The notes beneath the pieces are model-generated. The model worked only from the letters and a program-made list of their open reading frames with translations, was not told the DNA's origin and did no database searches. Shown piece after piece: positions 45,413-57,315 of a stretch of 64,000 nt of DNA. Both the position numbers and the translations under genes were made by a program. The stretch is from Spodoptera frugiperda. Lineage: Eukaryota > Arthropoda > Insecta > Lepidoptera > Noctuidae. The stretch covers positions 8,618,001 to 8,682,000 of the forward strand of contig NC_064215.1 in NCBI RefSeq assembly GCF_023101765.2, in the 5' to 3' direction. Numbering within the stretch: the stretch's first letter is position 1; the number at the start of each line of letters is the position of its first letter.

Positions 45413-45470
45413 CGGCGCTCTGATTGGTTGTTTTATTCGAGCTGACCAATCAAAACACCTAACGCGCTCG
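45413..45470 (+). repeat. Short element with inverted CCAAT boxes, copy 2
   Basis: TGATTGGT (45421-45428) and ACCAATCA (45445-45452) flank TGTTTTATTCGAGCTG, then ACGCGCTCGCATTTCG. It is the reverse complement of 35054-35107 apart from scattered changes. It abuts a truncated family C repeat. Confidence 0.6.
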
Positions 45471-45864
45471 CATTTCGATTACTTTAATCCTTAAGCCAAA
45501 CTAACTATGAACGTCCAAATTAGTCCTTCTAAACTAACTTTTACTTTTTGAAACTAATTTCCTTTTTGTTTGGAAGTGAAAGTATATTTGACAAAACAAT
45601 GGATAAGGTATATACGTAGGTTCTTGTATATCTAGATAAATTGCTTGACAAGATCGTTTATGGGGAGCGCAGTTTTAAAGCCTTAGTCTTTTAACATTTC
45701 ACTGGTGGGCGCGCCCACTTATTTATCCAAGTTTGAGTTATAAGATGAGGTACTTTTTGCTTTTACTGTACCTACACAATAAGGCATTTGTTTCTTTTAC
45801 GGCCAATACAAACTGTCTCTCGGTAGATTTTTGATTATTTTATAGGGAACTTAGGTGTAAAGTT
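45471..45864. other. Non-coding stretch
   Basis: Nothing recognised. Confidence 0.4.
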
Positions 45865-46009
45865 CCGGAGCTGTGTAAAACGTAACAGGTTACTGGGGCT
45901 CTGCCTCAAAGCAGGAGAAGGAACAGGGTGATGTTTAATCAGTAAGAGTCTGACACCCTTTCCCGCCTCCCTCAAGGTTGGAGAAGTCATTTGATGATTT
46001 TCCCCCCTC
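45865..46009 (+). repeat. Family C repeat
   Basis: CCGGAGCTGTG, AACAGGTTACTGGGGCTCTG, AAAGCAGGAGAAGGAACAGG, TTAATCAGTAAGAGTCTGAC, AGAAGTCATTTGATGATTTT, ending in CCCCCCTC. Same orientation as the copy 450 bp to the left. Confidence 0.85.
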
Positions 46010-46021
46010 AAGATCAGTTAA

Positions 46022-46072
46022 GATCGATTTCTGACATTACTTCTACGAATTTTTTACTGTCGTAAATCGATC
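46022..46072. other. 9-bp perfect inverted repeat
   Basis: GATCGATTT (46022-46030) pairs with AAATCGATC (46064-46072), right after the family C repeat. Function unknown. Confidence 0.45.
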
Positions 46073-48194
46073 CAGAATTTTCAGATTATGGTCGATCGAT
46101 TATTAACTTCCACCGAAATTGTCTGGTATTTCATCAAACTAAACTTTGTGAACATTTACACAACTCGTTTAATATTAGCAGTAATTAGACATGATACTTA
46201 AAAATGCAAAGTCAATTAATTTAAAGATAGGATCTATGAAATATACATAGTATGAAAGCACTTTATTAATTTCTTAACACTTTGCCTAATCGGAATCTTA
46301 CATCACAATGTAATTCAAAACTGTCATATTGAGCGTCGTGCGCATGCGTTTATATCGCACGTATTGCACGAGACAAAATGCAATAGTATGATAATGTATT
46401 GCAAGAAAGTGTGACGTTATGCAAAAAAGTGCAGAAGGTACTTTTTAAAGTTATGTCATTAAGAACTGATTTTGGATGTTTTTATATTTTTCCAAATAAC
46501 CCACAATTATATTTTATCTTGTATCGTGGATAAATTTACGTACAATTTTACATAATTACATTATGCCCAAACCTGCATTAACAATTATTTGAAAATTATT
46601 CAAAAATTGCTCCCGTAATCGTTATATTACAATATACATTATTACGTCATTTTGTCTAAATACACCCAATGCTTTAAGGTTCTTAAGTACTTCTTAGATT
46701 TTCTATCATACCATCATTTTAAACAACAATTATTCAAAATAAGACTTTGGGAACATTTCAACTATATACTTACACAGTATACCTACGCCAACAGTTTTTG
46801 GTATTTTATAGAACGGCGATTGACTCACTTTAATATATAACTTTTTGGGTGTTCTGTTGCACCCACTTGCATCGTATAAGGCTTCATCTTTTATGACTCA
46901 ATTCAACGACTCTTTTGTTACTGGCAGATGGTCAATGGTCATATTGATATTAGGGTAACAATATAAAATAAATCAATCGATTGGTTACGCAAATACAATA
47001 AGAGACGGAAAAATCTTTCAAAATCTTCAAGTTTGGGTTGATGCGATGAAATTAGCTAAGTATTGTGTTTTAACATAATGTGACACATTTGTTTTTACAT
47101 ATTTCTTTTTGTTCCTTCTTTTTTTCGATCAATGTAGTGCGGTCCTTTAACTCCCGATTCTAATAAACTACTTTTCTTAACATCTATTGATTATCTTATG
47201 GACAACTTCATTTAGTATTACTATGTACTTACTTTTTTCTCTTTGGTAATCTACTGTTTACTGAGGAAAGAGCAATTTTAAAAATATCTGTAAATTGTGT
47301 AGTTTAAAGAAATTTTAACAATCTGAACTATATACATCTTCAACCTTGTGATCTCTAAACAAGACAGTAATTTCCCATAACCATCCCATAAGTTCGTAAT
47401 AGAAACACGAACAATAATCTCACATACAATTTAACCATTATTCGTTACAATTGCTTTCCCAAAACAACTTTTGGGTATTTTATGTAGGACAGTATCATTA
47501 AATACAATAGTATGTCAATAGTGGTCACAATATAATGAAAAATGAGGTGCATCGGAAAGTAACACAATTTTTTACATTTGGATTTATGTTTTAAGGCGTA
47601 TGACTAAGATTGAAAGTTGAATGCGTTTTGTGTAGGTTTGAGCCAATTTCTCGGCTCAATAATTTCCGTTACGTCCGAATCAAGTTCAGATGGGCTAGTA
47701 TTGCAAGTTGGGTTATTTGGAGGTACCTTTATGAGGTTAATTGAAGATTAACCATATAAAAGGTATTTATATACCTTCCTATAGTACATCCTCACTGTTT
47801 CAAAGATGCAATATTGAAAACGCACTTTATTTATTACAATTAAGGTTGAAATTCAAATAAATCAAATGCTTTTATTATTTTCTAGTACTAGTTGTCTATC
47901 GTGGGAGTCCTACGACTATTACACTTTTTATTATGATATTCTGAGTAACGACATATAAACCGGTCGTGAAGATGTTCAGAATGTTCTAATTATTCTCGAT
48001 TAAACAAATAGTCTAAGACAAGCTAAACTTTATGTAGAAATAATGTTTGTGCAGTACACTTCACTTAGTGCCAAAATATTTTTTTAAACTATATTCTTCT
48101 AGAATCATCTGGAAATACCCAAGTAGGAAGTCAGTAGTGCATTTAGGTATTCCGTCGAAGAACGAATAGTTTCGAACATTGACGGGTTCAAATG
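46073..48194. other. AT-rich non-coding stretch
   Basis: No gene or repeat family seen. A small inverted repeat AAGGTAT / ATACCTT lies near 47760-47776. A GC-richer spot with TGCGCATGCG lies at 46340. Confidence 0.4.
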
Positions 48195-48256
48195 TTTTCC
48201 TGATTATGAGTACCATGCGTAACTTGAAACTAGTCGAGTAGCCTCATTGAACAAAA
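48195..48256 (+). repeat. Family E repeat, fragment
   Basis: TGATTATGAGTACCATGCGT followed by AACTTGAAACTAGTCGAGTA and GCCTCATTGAACA, matching the centre of the 26999 and 27475 copies. Confidence 0.5.
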
Positions 48257-48837
48257 ATATTACTTAATCTCTTTGAGTTTAAACCGAACACCATTTACTG
48301 AAAGACAGCGACAGACAATCTATGTGCAATATTTTTAATTTCCTGCCCATATAGATGTTTCAATTCTTTCACGTACACACCTCTACACATCAAGCTATAT
48401 AAAACCAGTATAAACTGATCGTTGAACATGCAGAAAGATTATATTAAGGGAGGTCATGATACACTGTTTTTGTATAACTTGTCTAGCCAAACTAAATGAA
48501 GCTTAGCATGACGAGAAACAAGCATTTAATCACGTAATGAAACTAAAAAACGATGGATAGCCATATAATCACTTGTAAGTTAAAGTACTTAAGATAATTG
48601 ATTTTCTTCATTAAAACTTAACTATAAAAGGATTGTAAAGCAATTTCAACTTTAAATCGTGTGTAGTATAGCTGTTTGTCGTTTGGAGTTTGTTGTTTTT
48701 ATTATTTTATATACCTAATAGTAATACAAGAAGTATTTATGTATAGTTTTTAAAATGTACATTCTTTTTTAATCGATCTTTATATAGTTTATTATATATA
48801 AATACTATTTATGAATATTAATGAATACTTAGCACAC
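48257..48837. other. AT-rich non-coding stretch
   Basis: Nothing recognised. Confidence 0.4.
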
Positions 48838-48872
48838 TAGTTTAAACAATGTAGGTCACATTGTTTAAACTA
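48838..48872. other. 15-bp perfect stem, 5-nt loop
   Basis: TAGTTTAAACAATGT (48838-48852) and its exact complement (48858-48872) enclose AGGTC. It is a compact cruciform or RNA hairpin. No T-run terminator context or ORF is associated. Confidence 0.8.
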
Positions 48873-49365
48873 AAAATTTTATTAGACCGAAATAAACAAC
48901 AAAATACATTAAAATGAAAGAAAAATATACACAACACATCCTAAAACAAAAATAAAAAAAAACATCAAAGCCGACCCATCCAATTCGCGACCTCGACAAC
49001 ATACGCTGAACCTGACACAAAAATCCCATACAAAGCACTTCATCATTTAAAATCAATATTCCAAACTTAAACTGGGACAAAAGGGTCCAAAAGTCCGGAC
49101 TAAAATACTTTGAGTGGCAATTTTCTAAAAACTACATTAATAGTCTATGGACAACGGGTGCTACTTTCTATAGAAAACGTGTAGAGACATGGTAATGCTT
49201 TGACGTGTTCACGCACAAACCTATTAGGCAATATCGCACATGCCTCGTTTACTTTTAGCTAGCTAGTATTCCAGTTACTGGGGCGAGTACTGGAGAGATT
49301 TTTATTCACACAGTTCTTTCTTGGTGACAATTAATTTATTCTAAGCGTAAATTAATTCCTATTTT

Positions 49366-49427
49366 TGAGGGGATAAAATCATTCAATGACTTCTCCCGCC
49401 TTCGGCGAGGCGAGAGGGAGTGTCAGT
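49366..49427 (-). repeat. Family C repeat, short
   Basis: GAGGGGATAAAATCATTCAA, TGACTTCTCCCGCCTTCGGC and GAGGCGAGAGGGAGTGTCAG only. It breaks off 14 bp before a family A SINE. Confidence 0.8.
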
Positions 49428-49441
49428 TTGTAGTGTAAATA

Positions 49442-49622
49442 TCGTTACGTCTTTTATCTCCGAAGGGGTAGGCAGAGGTGAGCCTATTGCCATATACTGG
49501 GTACATTTACAGACTCCGTGCTGTCTACTGAGAATTTACTCTAAATTCCAAAAACCTCTGCAAAATTTGCCCGACGCGAGAATCAAATCCGAGAGTCAGT
49601 CTGTGAGTCAGTCAGAGCAGTC
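49442..49622 (-). repeat. Family A SINE with internal deletion
   Basis: CGTTACGTCTTTTATCTCCG, AAGGGGTAGGCAGAGG is joined directly to GTGAGCCTATTGCCATATAC, deleting about 80 bp (CACATTACGG...AATAGGG). The head is degraded to CGCGAGAATCAAATCCGAGA and a run of GTCAGTC-like repeats ending AGCAGTCAGT. Confidence 0.8.
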
Positions 49623-50763
49623 AGTAAAATTAATTTATTAAAAGTCATACATCTTTTGCTCTACTAGCCATAACAACAGATACTTAAAAAAAAATATTAT
49701 AAGAAAGACCTAGCCACTGTCCCATCAACTTATTAATCTAGTAAACTAAACACGGCTAAGAAACCGACACAGACATGGCCAACTACACATCACCCGTCAA
49801 ACTTGAACTACAAAAACAGTCCTTACTACATCGAGATACGGTGCTGTCAATGTCAAAGTTATGTATTAGTTTTTATCGCAGTGAGACAAGACATTTGTCC
49901 AATGGCCAGACAGCTGCTAACTGCTGCAAAAAGGTACAGGAGATTAGCAGTGTTTTATATTTTATTTTCTGCGTATAATTAAAGAAAGATCTGTTTCCAA
50001 TCTTGTTTAGAGATTTTCTTTTGAAATAGACATACATATACGGGTGGTGGATATTAATTAGGTTGGATCATTTCTTATTGAATGGGACATAGATATAAGG
50101 AAGTGTGATATGAAATAGGTAGGGCAAGGAAAATAGGTCGGGTAGTAGATTTAGATCACCCTTATATTTTGTTCTTAAAGAAGGTCTTGGATATCCATTA
50201 CGAAACACCATGTACCAACTCACACATTTACTACCAGAAAGCTTTAAATGTCATCAACAGCCTATAAGTGACCACATACAAAGGCCTCTTCTCACACGGA
50301 GAAGGTTTGATCAATAATCAGAAACAATTCACATAACTAAACAAGATAGAAAGACCAGCGAAAGAATAATTAGCCTCCACGCTTAGTAATTCAATTAAGT
50401 CCTATAAAATCTTAACGGTATTTAGCACCAAGCATGAAGACTTCCCACGTTCAAACTCATGGGCACCTTCCATAAAGAAAATGGAAACATCCCGTTACTA
50501 CATAACCCAACCATATGATTATACCATGAGGTCCTTCCATATTTCAATTCCATACATGATGCTATCAACGATAAAACGAGTACTGAGATTCAATTTAACC
50601 AATAAATAAGATGGTTGCTTGTATAATAATTTAATACGAATGAATTTATTTTATTTGACTGTTATTTTTATTTTGATAAAGCGTGTTAGTAAGTGTAAAA
50701 GCTGGGTTAGATTGTATAACACAGAAAGTTATATGTAAAAAAATAGCTATTTTTTTATATCTG
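49623..50763. other. AT-rich non-coding stretch
   Basis: Nothing recognised. Confidence 0.4.
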
Positions 50764-50764
50764 A

Positions 50765-50943
50765 CTAGCTTACCCGGCAAACTTCGTATCTACAGCCTCA
50801 ATAATTTTATTCTTACCTTTTAAACCTTATTCTAACTTCCACAAATAATTCAAGACCAAAACTAACCAAATCGGTGCAGCCGTTTTCGAGTCTTAGCGAG
50901 ACTAACGAACAGTAATTCATTTTTAAATATTTATAGATATAGA
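50765..50943 (-). mobile_element. Helitron-like element, possible
   Basis: On the plus strand it starts A|CTAGCTTACCCGGCAAACTTC and ends near TATAGATATAGA|T. Read on minus, this gives a TC start and a CTAG|T end. Internal phrases are CCAAATCGGTGCAGCCGTTT and GCGAGACTAACGAACAG, known to me from abundant moth repeats. The exact 5' end is ambiguous (50937 or 50943). A LINE-tail origin is an alternative. Confidence 0.45.
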
Positions 50944-51624
50944 TTTATATTTTAATAGATTAGTTATTTTGTCTGATTTCTAGAAACGTCCAAGACTAAT
51001 TTATTGTCATTGACTTGGCGTAAACGCTTGCAATCGGCTTTTGCAAACTTTTGCTTTTGCTTTTTTCTCGGGGTTTCAAAATATTAACAGACAAATGTAA
51101 TTTGAAATCAATACGATTTTTATAATAATATTGCGTTACAAATAAGATGTATAAATATTGAATAAGTTACGTGTACGACTACTACGTGACAGACAACAAA
51201 AAAAAAAAAACGTTACATTGGAAGCGATCAACTGGAGCAAGTTACTAGCATAATGTGAACGCACAAAAAATGGTTGCTTGCTTCCCTACTACATTTTTTA
51301 TTTGACTATTATCGCACTTCATTATTATGCACTTTTTCGATAATAATAATCTTTTTATCAATTTCTGCCTAAAAGATAGGATCGAAATATGATTTATGAA
51401 ATGTATTAAACTAGTGTCTATTGCCCGATTCGACTACCGTAATGGTTTTTGGCTACTTTCGGACTCAAGTAGTATTTCAAAATTAGAAACGATATCTGAC
51501 ATCCTTTCTAATATCTGGCGAATGATAATTATAACCCTTATTTAAATAGACAGAAGCACCTAACTGACATAAAGCATAAGATATAATAAAATCTACACTT
51601 CTGTAGAACCTGTAGAACAGTAGA
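50944..51624. other. AT-rich non-coding stretch
   Basis: Nothing recognised. Confidence 0.4.
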
Positions 51625-51725
51625 CACATCATCATCATCATCATCATCAGCCGAGAGACGTCCACTGTTAAACAAAGGCCTCCCCCTAAGTCCTTCACGT
51701 AGAACGACAAACCGCCACCTGCAGA
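51625..51725 (-). pseudogene. RTE-like LINE 3' end with trinucleotide tail
   Basis: On the minus strand the remnant of QVAVCRS-T, then GEAFV-QWTSLG and TGA, carries three in-frame stops, and the 3' tail is a clean (GAT)n run (plus 51628-51649). It aligns with the 10161 copy (CRSTWK). Truncated and decayed. Confidence 0.8.
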
Positions 51726-51856
51726 CACGATTAGACCTAAATAGCAAAAGTGATTGAAATTTAATAAAAAAAAAAATGTCAATCAATAAATTTCATACCA
51801 CAACTAGCGCTCACGTATCAATCTAATAAAACCCAGACACCATCTTTCTTTAGCAT

Positions 51857-52010
51857 TTCATAAAACGAACGTTGCATCTCTAGAGCCTACACATGTATCA
51901 GAGTCACACACTCAAAGTCTTACATTTCATATAACAACATTGCATCTCTCGAGCCTATATATTAGAGTCTCGAGTCTATGTACTAGAGGCTCACAATCAA
52001 AGTTTCTTGG
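51857..52010 (+). repeat. Diverged tandem duplication
   Basis: ATTTCATAAAACGAACGTTG, CATCTCTAGAGCCTA, ACACTCAAAGTC is followed about 70 bp later by ATTTCATATAACAACATTG, CATCTCTCGAGCCTA, CAATCAAAGTTTC. The copies differ by several indels. Confidence 0.6.
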
Positions 52011-53762
52011 GAAAGTCGATCCAATCCAGAATCAATTCCGATCCAACTCCGGAAGTAACACGAACACTCCCACTCGTGAACAATTTAATGTGACTACGTG
52101 ATCATGATGACATGTGGGAAGGTGAATGTTGATCAAGATTACTTACGTCGTGTCATTTCCGTGGTAATCTTAAGAAAAACGCACGCGACACGTCAATGAT
52201 TTTGTTACTTGTTGTATATGATGTTGTAGTTGTGAATGGGAACTGGAGTCTTCTTCAAGGAAGTAATGATAGCTAATGGCTTAGATTTTATCAGTAGCCC
52301 CTTTAGGTAATTGGATCCAAACCTCAGCGTGCGGGCATGACAAAAATTTGTATCCTCAGAAAATCAGTAGACGTGTACTGAACTATGAGCCTCCTCTACA
52401 TAATAAGGATTAGTATATTCGCAAATAATAAATACCAGCCCACTGCTAGACTGTGTGGACCTCCTGTATAAAAATGGATTACTATAATGTAGCTACCTAT
52501 ATACCTATGAACTTCTTCTAGATCACAGTTTAAAGAGTTCATTGATACAACACCGCTGCCCGGTCTCTGGCAAATATGTAATCTCTTAGTCAAGAAGAGT
52601 AAAAGAGTGGTAATATATGTATTCTATTCTACCCTGATGTCACTACCCAGTTTATTCTACAAATAATAATCTTTACTCCAAATCTGACCATCTTTTCGCA
52701 GAACTCGTGCTCATCATATCAACATCTACATTCATAAAATCATCACTATCTTTGTCACATACAGAGTGAGATTATATTTAGTAACAGTAGGTACATTCAT
52801 GTCAAAATAAAACGTGCTAATAGCGACATGTTTCCATTTAACATTAAACCTCACGTTTGAAGTTCGGCCAGTGATGTTCAACTGTTATTTTTTTAATATG
52901 GCCAGCCTATTGCCCGCATTTTTACCCTCATAGTCAAAGCTATACACTTAAATCATCCTTTGTGATCATCACTGTTTGTTGGTTAAAATCATACAAAAGT
53001 CAGTGACCACACTGACTTTACATACTGACGACTATCTATACGAACGGGATAAATTAAAGAACTTGGTAGTGACGATGGACGCGAAAGAAAACGTGTTTCG
53101 GAATATGTAAAGTTTGTAAGAATTGTAAAAGTCACTCTTAAATCATATAGTGTGAAAGAAGAAATTGATTTACTGTATAGATTCATCAGATAAAACTCGT
53201 TATTTCTCATTAATAAAATTGTAATCTGGTAATCTATGCAAATATGCAGATTATGATTTATTAATCTTTTCTCATTCTGAATCACTGTGTAACCATTGTT
53301 GAATAAATTATTTTTGTTCAATCTTTAAGAAAACAGAAAATTTAAAGACCTTTTTTTTACTATACACTCTTCAAGATATATATTTCCAGATCAATTGATA
53401 TTTATTTTTGCAAATAGTTTACAATGTAAAACTTTTACACGTCAATCTCTTAACTAGACGAGACCGGCATTTCCTATCGGACTACTCTGAGAAGTAATGC
53501 CGAAACAAACTCATAGGTCATAAAAAACCGCAAATACCCTAAAAAAAGCAACACAACAATAAAACATTGAGCACCACTGACCACATAACCTCAAAATCAC
53601 GCGAATGGCTCAGAAACCACGAAATTTTATTGTAATCACGTTTCATAGACGACACTTACGTCACTATATTACATTTCCCACGATTTTCGAGTTTGTATCG
53701 TGTAGTACTATGTAGTACCTTAGAATCGTGCGCTGCGAAAGTACTTTGAATGGACATTGTGT
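52011..53762. other. AT-rich non-coding stretch
   Basis: No gene or repeat family seen. The 110-codon minus frame (52989-53321) has no recognisable domain or splice context. Confidence 0.4.
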
Positions 53763-53801
53763 AACTGTACTAGTCCTATGTACTGTGGCTCTAGTACAGT
53801 T
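53763..53801. other. 11-bp perfect inverted repeat
   Basis: AACTGTACTAG (53763-53773) pairs with CTAGTACAGTT (53791-53801) over a 17-nt loop. Confidence 0.6.
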
Positions 53802-53907
53802 TAACATGGACTTCAAGCTTCAAGTGGTTACCTACTTACTTCTACATACTTGATATTATAGCTGTAAAAATGTTTAGTACCTACAGAAACAAACAACGTG
53901 TGTGCTT

Positions 53908-53985
53908 TTTTACCGTAGATGTTCTACATAATTGCTATGTTGCTGTGGATGCTTTTGGCTTCCATCAATCATATTTGTAAACGGA
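53908..53985 (+). repeat. Family H fragment
   Basis: GTGCTTTTTTACCGTAGATG, TTGCTATGTTGCTGTGGATG and CTTTTGGCTTCCATCAATCATATT match the left and complemented right parts of 12990-13260. Confidence 0.55.
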
Positions 53986-53996
53986 CCGTTAAATAG

Positions 53997-54225
53997 GGCA
54001 TAAATCTTATAGTATCTTTACGCGTTTCATCACCGCAGGCGTAGGCAGAGGTGTGCATTACGCCACTTAATGCAACTGTACAATATAGTACCAATTCTAG
54101 ACTCCATGGTACTTCTCAGCAGTTTTCGAAAAACCAAAAAACAACCGATAATTGTTTGTCGAGAACCGAGACTTCTTGCCCGGTAGTTGCACTTGCGACC
54201 ACTCCACCATCGAGGCATAAATCTT
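53997..54225 (-). mobile_element. Family A SINE with 12-bp target-site duplication
   Basis: Direct repeats GGCATAAATCTT at 53997-54008 and 54214-54225 flank the element, though the GGCA may partly belong to the SINE's own end. The minus-strand head has complement of TTGCACTTGCGACCACTCC. The body is shortened: the TACACCCACTTTTCACCATTT...AATAGG block is deleted between GTACAATATAGTACC and AATTCTAGACTCC. Both frames across it are shadows. Confidence 0.85.
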
Positions 54226-54578
54226 GTTCATTCAAAATTAAACACCAAAAAACAACTATTACAAAACAAATTCAATAACTAAAACAATAATTCAGTAGAC
54301 GTACCTACAGTCGAGTAATAGATTGCGTATTTCATACTAATGACTATAACACCGGAACTAACATTACGATGCTCGACATCAAAGGTTGCCACATATAGCT
54401 ACATTTATTTCTACAACACATACATACAGTACAACAATTACGCAATATATACATACATTTATTTACTTTTTATGGTCTAGTGGTCGTAAGTGGTGATGAT
54501 GAACTTGCTTTTACGGAATTCGGTCAAGATATACTTTAGTAGGTATACTTCTAAAGATTTGGTGATCTAATATTTTCT
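54226..54578. other. AT-rich non-coding stretch
   Basis: Nothing recognised. Confidence 0.4.
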
Positions 54579-54760
54579 TATGGTATAAGCCGGCAAACGA
54601 GCAGACGGATCAACTGATGGTAAGCAATCGCCGCCGCTCATGGACCCGTTACAAGTGCGTTGCCGGCCTTTTGGCGTTAGGAATTAAGGGTTGTTGAAGA
54701 ATCGTGGATTGACAGAATTGGGTAGATGGGGTTATTGTAGGTACCTCCGGTAATCTCAAT
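54579..54760 (+). repeat. Family D repeat
   Basis: TTATGGTATAAGCCGGCAAA, CAGACGGATCAACTGATGG, TAAGCAATCGCCGCCGCTCA, CGTTACAAGTGCGTTGCCGG, GGAATTAAGGGTTGTTG, TACCTCCGGTAATCTCA. About 15 bp between the ATGG and CGTTAC parts are deleted. Confidence 0.85.
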
Positions 54761-55317
54761 TACTAAATACTACAAGATCAACTAGCATTCAAAGAGGTAG
54801 ATTATTTTGCGATTATTCATTTCTTAAACCTCTTACTCCACAATGTTTTAGCATAATGTTTTATCCTCGTGTTACCTTCATAAAATACTAAAACAATATA
54901 CTGCTCCTATAATACAAGCAAGATTCACTTTCAAAATAACATGCAAATCTAAAAACTTAACAACGAAAAGAAAAACAAACAAATATATTATATACGTAAT
55001 AAAATATATGTGAACATTGAAATTGGACGCGTACACGGACACAATGAATGACGCAACAAAATGTTTGGAGCAACTAGAGTGAAACGTTCACACACACGGC
55101 TTTACTTTATAATTAGTTAGTGTTAGTTATTAGTGTAATAATTACACATTTATAACTTTATGGCCCATCACTAACCTTTGCTTTGTACTTATACTTATAG
55201 GAAGAAGAGATTTTTTGCGGTAACAATTTAAATGATGTATTTTGTTCTTTACTAGCCTAGCTCGGTGGTCTTTTCTGTGATCCGATTTATTACTAACAAA
55301 TACAACGTTACATTTTT
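54761..55317. other. AT-rich non-coding stretch
   Basis: Nothing recognised. Confidence 0.4.
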
Positions 55318-55432
55318 TATTCTACGACTGTGGCAAGAAAGCACACGGCCTACCTGATGATAAGTGGTTACCGTGGCCTATGAACGCTTGTAACACTTGA
55401 GGCATCACATGCGCTTTACCGACCCTTAAGAC
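55318..55432 (+). repeat. Family D repeat, old copy
   Basis: GCACACGGCCTACCTGATGA, TAAGTGGTTACCGTGGCCTA and GAGGCATCACATGCGCTTTACCG follow the family D order with many substitutions. Confidence 0.55.
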
Positions 55433-55469
55433 ACCTATTTACATCCTTCTTGAAATACCCTATACCCAT

Positions 55470-55585
55470 ATCTACCGAAGGGATAAGCATAGGTGCTCAT
55501 ATACAATTTAACACCCGCATTTTACTAATTATGTTTTAAGTCTCATGTAATAGAGGGTGAGCCTTTGTCATAATTATAGGTACGA
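55470..55585 (-). repeat. Family A SINE, degenerate 3' part
   Basis: CTACCGAAGGGATAAGCATA, TAACACCCGCATTTTAC, TTTTAAGTCTCATGTAATAG and AGGGTGAGCCTTTGTCATAA. Starts 38 bp after an old family D copy. Confidence 0.7.
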
Positions 55586-55987
55586 GTAGGCATTCTCATG
55601 TTGATAAAAGATTTTTTTACCAAAAATATTTTTATTGTATGCTTTCGCTATTCTTTATAGTGTATATATGTAGTGACAAATCTGGGCCAAATACATTCGA
55701 TCTACAATAACACTAATAAAAAATATGTCACATTTAATACGAACACGTCTACCTACGTCTTCGGAGAAAATAACTCTGACGTTATACATCTAAACAATGA
55801 GACCGACAACTAATGAATGAATGAACAATAGGAAATCGTTCAGAAAGCAATCATTATATTAAACTGATTATTATAACCGATAATCGATCAATCAAAGTAT
55901 AATCGGTCGACTAACGGGCATCTCGTTAGTCTGAACTCGATTCTGCGAGCATAATTAATATATTTTATCCGACGTTAATACCATGGG
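55586..55987. other. AT-rich non-coding stretch
   Basis: Nothing recognised. The segment at 55840-55920 has several ATAATCGATC/CGGT-like short repeats. Confidence 0.35.
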
Positions 55988-56063
55988 TAGTCGGCTCGCC
56001 AAGCGGCTGCCAGGCAAAAGGTTTTGTGATCGATTTCCGGGTCAAGCAAAGTATTACTAGACA
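55988..56063 (+). repeat. Family A SINE, tRNA head fragment
   Basis: TAGTCGGCTCGCCAAGCGGC, TGCCAGGCAAAAGG, a decayed B box GTGATCGATTTCC and GGGTCAAGCAAAGTATTACT. The A-box end differs from the other copies, so it may be a subfamily. Confidence 0.6.
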
Positions 56064-57315
56064 TTTAAATTTTTTTTTTCATTTACAATAGTTAAATATT
56101 TTGGATTTATATGACAAAGTACATTAGGTTAGGCTAAACATAATAGAATTATGAAAGAAGTGCATATTATGTTTAAAACTTAGTTATTCTATAAGAAATT
56201 AAAAGCAAGATTCATTATTAATTCGGTATTAAAATCGTCGATAAAAATACAAATTTTAACGTCAATATTGTTATATCTCTCTTTGAAAATAAAAATTAAA
56301 TCACAGGCCTTTGTAACAAAATATCACGTGAAAACAATCGTATCAGGATTTGACGATCGTAAAACAAACAATATTTATTACCACGAACCGACAATAACCG
56401 GATAATCCATAAAGCATGCGAATCCTGTTAACGATTTGTCTCAGAAACGACAAATACGGAAATGTAAGTAAAAGTAATATTTAAGCTATAAAAAATAAGG
56501 ATTAAAATTAATTTATAGGCACTTAAATTTTTGCAGCGTAACAGTACATTAAAAACCAGTTCATTAATGATCCTACTAAGATATGGTAAAATATACCCCA
56601 GCGAGCACAGTTGATGCTAATACATCTTTTCACTTTAATAACAATGTAAGTGAACAACCATTCAAAACTAAAGCTACGCATAAACTAATTGATAAACCAT
56701 AACATAATAATTCAATTAACAATATCATTTTTGCGTTCTGTAGATGGCGCCTCAATCGAGTAAAGTCATCATTCTCAAAAACTAACCGATATTTGTTGAC
56801 AAATCGAATTTTTAAGTTAACTAGATACCAAAAATGTTATAAACGTCTTCCATGGACCCATTAAAGCATATAGCCACTTGTCAAACAAGATTGGATGCTT
56901 TAGTCTGAACGATTTTCTTGCGAACAGTAAGAAGCTGTTCTTTTCTGAGAAGCGGGAATGGGTCAGTGTTCGTAAACCATAGACGCAAAGCGGAGTCATT
57001 AGTGGAGGGATAACTGTATGGGACCGGTAGCCGAGTGCAAAAACTATATGATGTGGTACAAGGTATAGGCTATTAGAGGTCCCGATTAAACTTCTTCGAG
57101 TAGGTAGTATGGTTTTTGTAGTGTGGAAGATTGTTTGGTTTTTAGTAGCTACTGTTTGTTCTAGATGCTTGTTATACAAAGTAAGTTTTAGATCGTATCG
57201 GTGTCTAAATTAATAAAACGCTCGCTCGTAGTGGAAAATGTGTTAAACTGGTGTGTTAGTACTAAATGTTTAAAACTACCAATCCCAATAAACACAGGAT
57301 AAATAATTCTACTTC
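56064..57315. other. Non-coding stretch with a 120-codon open frame
   Basis: No repeat recognised. A minus frame at 56817-57179 runs 120 codons outside any recognised repeat, in sequence less AT-rich than its surroundings. It ends at the in-frame TAA near 56819. I see no domain, no signal peptide and no promoter. Possibly chance, possibly an exon or a decayed gene. Confidence 0.25.

Noticed and set aside
45240..45449. 69-codon minus frame
   Set aside because: Lies within a family C repeat and the CCAAT element.
51483..51786. 99- and 82-codon minus frames with Met or Asp runs
   Set aside because: The runs are the translated (GAT)n tail of a LINE remnant.
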